This document shows positions 1 to 12,000 of a DNA stretch of 64,000 nucleotides, one piece after another. A model generated the notes under the pieces. That model did not search any database, had not been told where the DNA came from, and saw only the letters and a program-made list of their open reading frames with translations. Position numbers and translations under genes: made by a program. Source of the DNA: Branchiostoma floridae (taxonomy: Eukaryota; Chordata; Leptocardii; Amphioxiformes; Branchiostomatidae); contig NC_049995.1 in the NCBI RefSeq assembly GCF_000003815.2, positions 10,905,181 through 10,969,180 on the forward strand. The letters run 5' to 3'. Every line of letters starts with the position of its first letter. Position 1 is the first letter of the stretch.

Positions 1-3000
1 GGTCTACATGTAGGGATGTTCCTGCCCACTCTGTATGGACAGGCCACACAAGAACAGAAGGAAAAGTGGCTGAACTTAGCGGAGAACTATGTCATCATTG
101 GCACCTATGCACAGACAGAGATGGGACATGGTAAGACATCCTAATAATTATACTGTTTGCTTGCAAATAGGGGAACACCCATATGTTCTGACAACCCTGT
201 GCTCTGACAACCCTATGGATTGACACCTCAATATCCCGATGGCCCTCTGCTCAGACACCCCTATGTTCCGACACCCCTATGTTCCTACACCCCTCTGCTC
301 AGACACCCCTATGTTCCTGCACCCCTCTGCTCAGACACCCCTATGTTCCTACACCCCTCTGCTCAGACACCCCTATGTTCCTACACCCCTCTGCTCGGAC
401 ACCCCTATGTTCCTACACCCCTCTGCTCAGACACCCCTATGTTCCTGCACCCCTCTGCTCAGACACCCCTATGTTCCTACACCCCTCTGCTCAGACACCC
501 CTATGTTCCTACACCCCTCTGCTCAGACACCCCTATGTTCCTACACCCCTCTGCTCAGACACCCCTATGTTCCTACACCCCTCTGCTCTGATGCCCGTAT
601 GTTCTGACGCTCCTTATCCTCCAAAATACACCCAAAATATTTCCTTCCAAAATCTGAACAATAAGAAAAATCCAGGGAAAAAAATTAATTTTTTTACAGT
701 TTTGATGCAAAACTATTAGTATTTAGATGGTTGTGCTGTATGGTGTTTTACTTTTTCTCATCCAATGCAAAGGAACGTTTCTTCGAGGTCTGGAAACGAC
801 GGCGACCTTTGACCCTAAGACCCAGGAGTTCATCCTCAACACTCCAACTCTTACAGCATCCAAATGGTGGCCTGGTGGATGTGAGTTGTATCTTAGTATA
901 TGATTTTACCTTTGCTTACCTTGTTTCCTATTGGACATCCAAAATTGTCCAGTTTCTCCCAGATCACTTCAGTGTCACTGACAAAAGATAGTGGATGCTA
1001 TGTAACAGTATGTAACACTCAATATTGTGTCTTTGTGACCTTATGCAGTGGGTAAGACGTCCAACTACTGTGTCCTGATGGCTCAGCTGTACATCCAAGG
1101 CAAGTCTTACGGCCCCCATCCCTTCATGGTGCAGATCCGCAGTCTCCAGGACCACAAGCCTCTGCCTGGTACGTTTGTTTGTTTGTAGGCTTATTTATGA
1201 CAAAACAAAACAGAAGTGTACAGTTCTGGCTTGGGAAGCTTTTGAGACGCACTCTGTCTCTTTATCAACCTGTAAGATCTTGTCTTGGAGTTTCTTTGTC
1301 ACATGACAGCTGAAAGATGTTGTCAGTCATAAACAGGTCTGAGATAGTGATGTCCCCTGTCCTTGTTTAAGGTGATTTGTTGTCGGCAGATCAAGATTGC
1401 CTCCCTGACACTCTCACAGACCAGTCGGGATCCTGGTCAAAAGCTTTAACATTGTCCCAGTCTATCCTCTGACGATCCTTGCTGACATGTTCCACCACAG
1501 GTGATGACAACCCGTAGACAGGCTTGTAGTGCTCTAAATGTCTTTGATCACAATGGACCACTAGTACTGACTTTATTTGGGAAGAGTGCAGTACAAAAGG
1601 GGATGGACATATTTTGCTGATATGCTAATCATTTTTTTCTTTGTCTAGGAGTGACTGTTGGTGATATAGGACCAAAGTTTGGTTATGACGTTATAGACAA
1701 CGGGTTCCTGGCACTGAGGAATGTCAGGATCCCCAGGGAAAACATGCTTATGAAGCACTCAAAGGTCAGTTTCAGTATTTTTACAGATGGATTTCCAGCT
1801 TTTCCCATAATACATGTTTAAGGAACCTCCTCAAATGCACAACCCCTATTTTATGTCCCTTCCCAATCAGTTGCAGCCCCAACTGTGATTTGTATATGTA
1901 TCTATCTAAGTATATAGCTAGTATACTGCCATTCAGTGTAACACACCAGCTTTGCTGGCATGCAGCACAGGAGCAGCTGGCTATATTATACTGAAGGACC
2001 CGTCACACCTGTATTTTGCACATCTGTCTGCAAATGCTCTTTAAAACTATCCAATAAAGATGCTTCTACTGTGTTTGGCGATTACAAATTCCACTCTAGG
2101 ATAGTTCTGGGAAAATAAAAATTTTTTAACACATCAATCTTTGGTTAGTAACTCTGGTACTTGAAGATACGACTATTTCTTGTTCTCTATTGAGCTGGTA
2201 TTAGGTACTTATCAGTCGGTACGTCCACCAGTTTGTTGGTCATTTTGTACATGATGCAAAGTCTGGACATTTTCCTGGTGTCTTCAACAGATACCTTTCC
2301 TGTGATTGAACCAGGTCTCCCAGGTAACAATTGATTGGAGCCAGAAGCTCAGCTGTGAGGCTGCTGCCAGTTGAGCTACAGGGACATCCGTATGCATTGT
2401 CACAGGGTTTAAGTAAATGTACAATGTATTTCCTTTCAAATCCCTTAGTGACGTCATTGTTTTGTTGTGTTCTTTTAGGTAGCACCAGATGGTACATACG
2501 TGAAGCCACCCAGTTCCAAGTTGGCTTATGGCACGATGGTTTTTGTCCGAGCAACGATTGTCAACGACTCAGCTATGGCTTTGTCCATAGCAACCACCAT
2601 AGCGATCCGGTACAGTTGTGTTCGCCGGCAGTCAGAGATGAAGCCTGGGTGAGTTAAACTGCCTTGTAACATACACTCCTTATAATTTATATTGTTGCAA
2701 TGAATGTAACCATATCATTTATTTTAGTAAAGTCTAAAGTCTTGTAGAAATCATCATCATCTATATTTCCATTTTCTTCAACAACCAACTAGTGCAATGG
2801 CAAAGTGGGTAGAATATGTTTGCCTTGCATTTACTAAATGATTTAGTATTTCATGTGTTCATTGCCCAGTGGAGTCATACCAAAGACTTAAGAAATGGTA
2901 CACGCTGCTTTCTCTGCTCAGCTCTCAGTATTTGAGAAAGAGTAGTTGAACACACACACAACTACAAGTGGACTAGTCCCCTACTGTAGTGATTTAACAA

Positions 3001-6000
3001 AAGTTGGTTACAGAAACAGAGATGGATTTGCCACCCTATACACTCTCTGGTGCAGGATGGACTTAACTAAACTTTTCTTAAAACAAAGGTGGCTCACTCA
3101 GTGACATAGAGTACTGCTTTTTTGTTAGTCTTGTAGTGTTCGATTTGTTAGGGTTTTTGACCACTTATAATATTTCTTAAATTCTTCCCCATCCTCCCAG
3201 CCACCCTGAGCCCCAGGTGTTGGACTATGTGACCCAGCAGTACAAGTTGTTCCCCTACCTGGCTGCTGCCTACGCCTTCTGGCTCACAGGACAAACCATG
3301 ATGTCTGTTTACATGACATCTTCCAGCCGGATTTCTAAGGGGGACATCAGTGTCCTACCTGAGGTAATGTATAGGAGAAAAGATGTACTTCGTAGTCATA
3401 AGATTTTGGAACATATATTGTGACAGACATTTAGGGGACCCTGAGTTGAATCTCAGCTTTGTTGCTCACCCGATGTGCATGGTACAGGAAAGGGTTGCAG
3501 TCCTTAGGACGAGATGCTATGCCTTGGTCCCATATTCATTGTACTTGTCAAAAGAACTTTTCCCATTACAATGAACTTGCAAATAAGTTTATATATTGGC
3601 TGTCTTCTCTCTCTCAACTAGTGGAAGAATAGCTCTTCAGTACGTAATCTAATCACCAAGAATTCACTTTCTAATGCATGACATGCAACTTCAGATATTC
3701 AAGACACTTTGGAAAGCAGGAAGAATTCCAACCTCTTTATGTGGGTCAGCCATTAGCAGCGCGAGCTGCATAGACTGACCTGTGTAATGAGTTGTGTCAT
3801 TGTGAAGAAAGAAAGAAAGAAAGAAAGAAAGAACCATATGTTAGAAGAGCTATAAAATTCCTTTGCAAAGTCCTATCTGAGGAGTACATGTATGTGTCTT
3901 GTCATGATAAGAAAAGATGATTTGTGCCTAAGTGTAAGGACATGGTGCAGGTGAACCAAGACTGCATGAAGTGTTTGGTACTGAATTCCATCCACATCTT
4001 AATGTACCAAAATCCTTGCCTTTTGACAGCTCCATGCCCTTTCCGCCGGTCTGAAGGCTCTGTCATCGTGGGTGGCCAATGTGGGAATGGAGGAGTGTCG
4101 TCTGGCGTGTGGAGGACACGGGTACTCTCACGCCAGCGGGCTGCCCCGTCTGTACGCTAACTTGACTCCTGGGGCAACTTACGAGGGAGAGAACACCGTC
4201 ATGATGCTTCAAACAGCGAGGTAAGCTCTACATCATTGGTAACTTTATTTACAAAACCTGAAAAAGTCGACTTTTTCCGTCCCACTACCACTCAGCGGTA
4301 AATGTTGTTGATTTTCATTATCAACTATGTCATTTTATGCTCACTAGAATACGTTGCAGCTTTATGCTATAAAGTTCAGACTTGGGGGGGGGGGGCAGAC
4401 GGGGTTTCAGTGCTGTCCCAACAGAAAAATTTCCATCTCAAAACAAAGGACAACCCTGAATGTACGTAATGCTGATAATTATAAAGTGTGTTCTCTGACT
4501 TTCATTTCATGTCTATGCCCACTCCAAAAATTTAAAGTAAGAACATTGAACACAGAATCAGCCTTTTTTGCCAGAAGAATAAATTGAAACCATCTTCATC
4601 AGGCATTTACAACCATCCATCAACAGAATGTGGGGAACCATAGACTTTCTGCAACTTACAAATGTACATGTTCTATCAGCACAATGTGACAGAAGCAGTC
4701 AATTGCTCATTCTTTGACAAAGATTCCAGTTGGGTGGTTAAAAATTTGGTAAAGTCGAAGATTTGTGTTAGAAATTACAGTTCAATTTTAATCCAGTATC
4801 GCATTGTTTTGTTTCACCCCAGGTACCTGATGAAGAGTTATAACCAGTCCCTGCAGGGTGAGAAGCTGGCTGGTTCGGTGGCGTACCTGTCCGGTGTACA
4901 GCCGGTTCCTGCAGCCGGTAGAACCAGGAACATGCTGGATCTGGGGGCTCTATGTGATGCCTTCAGACACAGGGCTGCAAGGTAGGGATCGAAAATTGAT
5001 TTTCTTGAATTTGCTAATGAATTATTAGTTTGCTGCGTCTACTGTCAGCTTTCTTTGATGCGGTGTATGTTTCTAGAAACAGAAATGACCTCAAATGCTC
5101 TATGATACTCCTGAAACACTTGAGAAACAGGCAAGGTAGCAGTTTACTTATTAAACTGGATAAAAGTTGGAAACGGTGACAGACATTTCAGACAGCACTT
5201 TGTCAGTGACTGGATGAATATCTGGTTTACCAACTTTTGACCAAAACTCTGAATTGATATGTCATATATATTGAGATGAAGATAATTCTAAGAAGCTTCA
5301 ATAGAAGACTAAGTCAAGACAAGCTCCTGCTGTTTGAGTGTAGGAGCTTGTGTTGTCTTGCAGGGGTGGTAGCCAGGGCAAAGTCCAAGTGCCAGAAAGT
5401 TTAAAATCTAAACCTCTCCGATTGAGGGTTCCAGAAACAGTTGTGTTTGAAGAATTTTTGTGTTTGTGTTTGTCTTGTCTTCAAGGCTGGTCCATGAGGC
5501 CGCCATGCAGCTGAGAAATGAAAGGCAGGCAGGGAAGGACCAACCGGATGCCTGGAATGCTGCATCTGTGGACCTCGTCAAGGCAGCAATGGTGAGAGAA
5601 TCTTTATCAAAGCCCATTGCAATTGGAGAATTGTGTAACAGTTAGTGTTTCATTTGGCAAATAATAGTGGACATTATCATCGGTTGACGTGCTTACACAC
5701 GACAGGGTTATACTGCCTCTTATGAGGTGACATACCCTTTCGCTGGTTGAATACAAGACGGGATGCACCAGGTCTCCTGTCAGGGTGAGTGATGTAAAAT
5801 CACTGTGTGGCTAATGCGGTATAGAGGTACGCCAGGCCTCCATCCGGGTGATTTGTAGTGAATCAACAACTCCAGACAGTATAGTTTGCACCATCGCACA
5901 CTGGGGCAAGCCTCATCTCTTTTTTTTGAATGGTGTGATGAGTCCTTTAATGTGTGTGAGGTATGACTCTCCTCAAACATGGGACATCCATCTAACATCC

Positions 6001-9000
6001 CTAGCCAAAAGTAGGTAGTTCTCATTTTTACCTGAGTGAAGTGGGCACAACATCAGTGACACGACAGTAGTGGACTACATCAAGCCAACCTTACACACTC
6101 ATACCACATCTTCAGAAAAGATGCCACATAGTTCCATTTCAGAACTACTTTATTCAAGCCCACCACCAGACTTTTTTTGCCTTCAAGTTGTGTCTGTGTT
6201 ACAGTGTTTCATCTTCCATGCAAAAAGTTTCTGAGCATGATGTACAACCTACCTACCTACCTAACAACCTACCTACCTACCTACCTAACAGTTACTATCA
6301 AATTATGAACTCTAAGCAAGTAGAGAGAAAATGAGTTATACAATGAAAATGTCCCAACTTTTCATTGAAGTAAGAACTCAAAGACTTACTTCTACTATTT
6401 ATCATTGCCAGGCCCACAGTCAGTACTTTGTGGTGAAGAACTTTGCGGAGCGGCTGACAGACTCCAGACTGGACAGCTCCATCTCTGCTGTCCTGACCAG
6501 GCTGTGTCAGCTGCACGCTCTACATGGACTGGTCACAAACAGCGGAGACTTTCTGGAGGTACTGGCTTCTTTGTATTGTATTGACTTTTCTGTTTTCATG
6601 TATACGCCATTTACTCTCCAAAAGTACAAATCAAAAAGCTCCTTTGACTATAAACATATATTCAGGATTTCTCCTAACATTATGGCAACTTCCTAGAAAT
6701 GTCATTGTTTACCAACACAATGCAAGGATTAGTTACTTAACTTTTAAACTGCCAGAGTTTCAGCACTATAAAATGCTATCAGTGCCAGGGTTACCTCCCA
6801 AAGGAACCCCCTGAACAAGGCCGAAGTCCCTAACTTCCGAGGTCTGTGCACTACGCGTGCGCAAAGTTGCTACTTAGGGGGAATACGCTATCCCGGATAT
6901 ACCTTGGATGCGGCACACAGGACATGTATATGTGTGCCGAATATATCCGGGTAATGTACACTCTCATTGGTTGGGCCGACGACTCTCTCTTTGCAGCTAC
7001 ATGTAGGGGCTGAATTTTGAGACAGGATTTAATTGCAAGGGTCTCAAGCGGCCATTTGATCCTACTCTGGTGACTTACAATAATAGTAATTGCCCATGGC
7101 ATGGAAATGGGACTGTAGGATTTGAACCACTCACACTGGGAACAACCCCTACTATTTTCAAGTGTGGTTGATTCTTTAATGTGCTCGACAAGGGACCTCC
7201 TTGTGGATGCTATTCACTGCTACTGTGTCATAAAATAGCAGGTATACAACCATCCTTAAAGATATTTATAACAGTTACTATTGAAATTATAGTCTGCCGA
7301 AAAGTAATATAAGACCAATGCCTTTCAGGATGGCTACTTGACCGGCTCGGACATCCGCCAAGCCAGACGTCACATCAATGCCCTCATGGCCAAGCTCCGT
7401 CCTGACGCCGTGGCTCTTGTCGACGCCTTCGACTTCCCAGACGGGATCCTGAACTCCATACTGGGGCGCTACGATGGGAACGTCTACCAACATCTGTTGG
7501 AGTGGGCCAAGGCTTCTCCTCTCAACAAGAATGATGTGAGTGTAACAAAACATCTTAAGCAACAGATAGGCACAATTTGCAATAATTATCGATATTGTTG
7601 GACATCTTAGTTTGGAAAATCATACATTTTTTTATTCAGTTTTGGCTAATTGTTCACACTCAGTCAATCACCAGGAGTCGTATTGGGCGAGTGACATCTT
7701 TACTCAGTCTTGTATGCTGTTTCGTGTACAATCTCGTACAAACACAGGATGTCACAGGCCTAGCCTAGAACGCTAGGCATAAACGAACTAGTACAAAAAA
7801 GGTAGCCTTTGACGTACATTACGAATTTAACGAATGACAAGTACAAAGCCTAGGAGGTGGCCATAAAATGTTAAGGCTCTCGTTAAAATAGTACAATTCA
7901 TGGTAAAATACAGTTGAGCGCTAAACGAGGTACTGCTCGACGTACAGAGCGACCTTAACACTAACGATAAAAGGCCACGAGATGGCTATAAAACAGGTAG
8001 ACTCTCGATGACGATGACAGTTTGAAGGAAAACTACAGTTTATCTCTCTCGCCCGTCGATCTGTGACCTGAGCAGAGCTGAATGCTGTGACAAGGTGCAA
8101 CTTCTAGCTCTGACTGCACATGAAGGGCTATGCTAGTCATACAAAACAATCGAGAGACTTGGGGAAAAGGCTAAAAGAAGGCTAATATCTAAGTGGTGCA
8201 GAGACTAAACTAAGTTGTGAATTTTAAAACTACGGAACTGAACTACTGAGATCGACAGTTCTGAAGGACGTTGTTGGGTGGCGGTGGCAGTTTGTTCGAG
8301 ATCTGCTGTTCTTCCTCTCAGATCTCGCGGCGTCTCGCAGTAGTGCTCACGAGACTTCGCCCACAATTCCCGAGTATGACGCCATCCCGTCATACGCCCA
8401 TAATTGTTCACACTCAGTCAATCACCAGGAGTCGTATTGGGCGAGTGACATCTTTACTCAGTCTTGTATGCTGTTTCGTGTACAATCTCGTACAAACACA
8501 GGATGTCACAGGCCAATCCGCAGGGGCCAAGAAGACTCCGAGGTTGGTGGAGAGCTGCTTACAAGCGCTGCAGGATGAGATGCCGCATGGCTGCCGGTAC
8601 ACGTAGACGTTGCTCAACCGATGGACGGAGGTAGAGCAGGTCAGCGTCCGATCTCCAATCACCGTGTTGCTTTTGTAGCTCTCGAGGAACGCCAGCCTCG
8701 AAAGCCAGGGTGTATCCGCCATGGCGTAGATCGTGCAGCGTGTGGTAGCCCTTCGGCAGACCGACTTGCTTAACTAGACGAGCTAGTTCTTTGGTGAGAG
8801 TAGAAGCAGTCATTGGCCGGTACCGACGCCGTGCGGTTGGTGGGAGGAGGAAGGCCGGTGCATCGGGTGGCGCTGGGCAGAGTTGTAGCATGTTGTTGTA
8901 AGCTACCACGGGGCACAGCGGAGAACCTGGAATCGCCAGGATGGGAACTACGAGGTCTCTCTCGTTAGCTTGAATAGTTTTAGACCAAGTGTTCTGAATG

Positions 9001-12000
9001 AGAAGGCCTTCCTTAACGCACAGGATGTCTCGTCGCTGAAGGTGCTTGGTGTTATTGAAAGCTTTCGCGGTCGTGGGCACCAGGTTTGATCTTCGTAGGT
9101 AGGCGAAGAAACCGATCAATAAGACTGTCCAGGTGGTAACGTCTTTTGAAGTATTCAAGTTGAGGAACTCCCGTGTTTTTAGGAGGAATTCTGGGGTGAT
9201 GGGGTGATGCCCTTTGGGGCGGTGCCGTAGGATTTTCTTCAGGCCGCGGAGAGTCTGCTGGAGTTCGAATTGCTGGAGGCTGAACTGGTAGTGGCCGTGA
9301 AGTTGGTGGAGTAGCTTCACGGCTGAGAGGTAATGTGCGATCGTGTCTGGTGACTTGAGTGAGCGACTCAAGAACTGAGCGTAGCATGACAAGAGATGGG
9401 CCGACGCTGGAATGGGCACCTTCCCAAAGAACTTGCAGAATGCGATGTACGCTCGGAACTGGGTCTGATGGTTCGCCCGCGTGGAAGCAGCAAAAGCTTG
9501 CTGCTGGGTGCGCAGGGTGTCATGTTCAAGTAGAGTCCAGGCATCACCTGTGGTGTGAGAATGGAAACAAGGTCAGGTGCAGGTGAGAGGTGCTAAAACG
9601 TGCTTCTATTCTACCACGCGTGAGTGAAGTCGAACCACTCTTGGTGGACTAAAGTTTCGTTCCACAGCTCGTCATCAGTTGCAGTCTGCCATTGACGCTG
9701 GTAACTCGGACTTGTGTGCCAGCGGCTCAAGGCGTCCGCTAGTCTGTTGGTCTCACCAGGAATGTGGTAGGCAGAGAGTGCGAAGTCGTAACGAGCTTGA
9801 AGGTAAATCAATTCTCTGGCGCATGTCTGCATGAACTTATCCGTGGAACGGCCTGTCAGGATTACTTGCACGGACGGTTCGTTGTCGCAAGCGATCCGCA
9901 CTGTGCAACCCGACCAGTCTTCACCCCAGGCCTTACACGCCACGATGATGGCTAACATCTCCAGGCGATGAATCGGATGCTTTTGTTGCACAAGCGCTGT
10001 CGGGAAGGCTGAGTGAAAGTACTGACGATTGAAGGTGCCGCCGCAACCGGTGAGACAGGCATCAGTGGTCGGCGTGTCGGGTAAAGTGCGACGTGACGGG
10101 TCTTTAATCAAGGAGATCCCGTTGAACTCTGGCAGAAAGGTACGCCACCAGCGCACATCCTTCTTAAAGTCGCTGGAGAGCCGTGTTCGATGATGCTGTC
10201 TGCAAAGGCCCTTCAATGTGGTGATAATGCGTGACAGAAAGACCCTGCCCGGCTGGACGCATATTGCCACAAATGCCAGTTTCCCAAGGAGTACCTGTAT
10301 CTCCTGTTTGGTTGCTCTCTTTTTGCCTAGCCAGACGTCCAATTCAAGAAGTGTATCAGCTAAGCGCTCTTGGGTCACGCTTTTTGTCATCTTTAAGGTG
10401 TCGTAACCGATGCCTAAGAAGGTCATGTTCGTACAAGGCGGGGTGGCCTTCTCTACCGACTCCTCGAGCCCGAGGTGTTGGAAAGTCGAACCCAAGGACT
10501 GGAAGGCCTGCTCTGCCTCGTCTGGAGTCTCAGCGCCCCCGAAGTCGTCTATGTAGTTCACACACTCGTAGCCTTGTGCTGCGTGGATGTAGGAGATGGC
10601 GTTGGTGGTCCTTTGGCACGCCATGGCCGCCGAGCGCAGCCCGAACGGAAATACAATATCGAAATAAAAGCTATCCCGCCAGGTAAATCCGAGCATGTGA
10701 TAATCATAAGGGTCTACCGGTATCTGGCGATAGGCCCTGCTCAGGTCACGCTTGTACAACTGACAGCCTGGGCCTTTGCGCCTGATCAAGGATTCGAAGG
10801 CCTCGTGGCTGGGGAGGGTGAAGTGGAGTGGATGACCCAAGTACTGTTTCGCTGGGATGCCGTCGTTGACCGATGACCCTGGCGGGAAGCTCAAGTCCAC
10901 GACTACCCGCCTATCACCTTCGTCGCCTTTCGGTACGGTCTGGAGGGGAGATGCAACAAAGTCGTTGCCGAAGGGCGGTAAGCGGAATGGGCCCTGCGTG
11001 GCTCCGAGTGTCACCTCCTTGTTGACGTACTGGTCGACCGCGGCGCTGTAGGTGTTGGCCGAGTTGTGGTTCCGTCTGGAAGACACAGGTAAGTACAGCG
11101 AGTCAAAACCAATGGGCCAACCAAATTCAAGGAATTCCACAATACCGTTATCAACGTAATGTTCCAAGGAAGCTCGCCACGCTGGAATGTTGAGGTGGGT
11201 TTGTAACGGGATACGCAAACCACGGAAGTTGTACTGACCTGACGCGTGAACGATGTCATGCAGGTCACGGGCTGTGTGCTGGGGGCTTGGAGGAGCGGGG
11301 CGCCTGGCTGATGAGGCTATGAGTCAGTCACTGCGGGTGTCGCCTGTGTCGATACCGTGGGTGCGAGGCCGGTACTGAGCCTCTGTAGGGCTTGGGTAGG
11401 GGAACCGTGGTACGTGCCTGCCATCTTACTTGGAGAGGTCTGTGGGAGAGCGCGGCTCGCCGTCTGAGTTGGTGAGGGCTTTAGAGCGCGCTGTTTGTCA
11501 TAGCTGCTCGCCGTCGATACTGGTGAGGGCTTCGAAGCAGCGTCGTGGGTGTGAGTACCTCTCATGACAGGTCTTGATAGCTTGCGAGAGGAGTCTCGTA
11601 AAACTGGGCTTGCTTGTTGCGCTTTGGTTGTAGTTGCGGTCAAGGTCGTTACCGGGGAAGTCCGATGCCTGCTGTGAGCCGAGTCTAGTCAGGAACTGTC
11701 ACGGTTTGCTGAGTGTCCGCTCTGTCTTCCCCTATCTCTGTTGAATGGGCAGAACTTAGCGGGGTGGCTGGCATCCACTTCTGGCCTATTCCTGGAACAG
11801 AACTTGCAAGCGTGTACGTGGAGTGTGCCTGACGCTGAGATGTGGTCGGTGGCAAAGGAGCAGGTATTGGCCTGATACCTGTAGCAGTATGTGCTGCGTG
11901 GACCTCCAGCTCTCTCGGTGGATGCTGCTTGCTGGGGACCGCCGTGTGCATGACCCTGCTCCATCTCCGACGACGGCCGCCGCAGATGATCTTCTTTTAG

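Noticed and set aside
220-719. Three overlapping repetitive ORFs rich in Pro, His, Cys and Leu
   Set aside because: They are the three frames of a 32-bp minisatellite inside an ACOX intron; no start context, signal or homologue.
10231-10876. Plus-strand ORFs of 133-151 codons
   Set aside because: Antisense to the RT-RNase H ORF; no protein family resemblance. Shadow frames.
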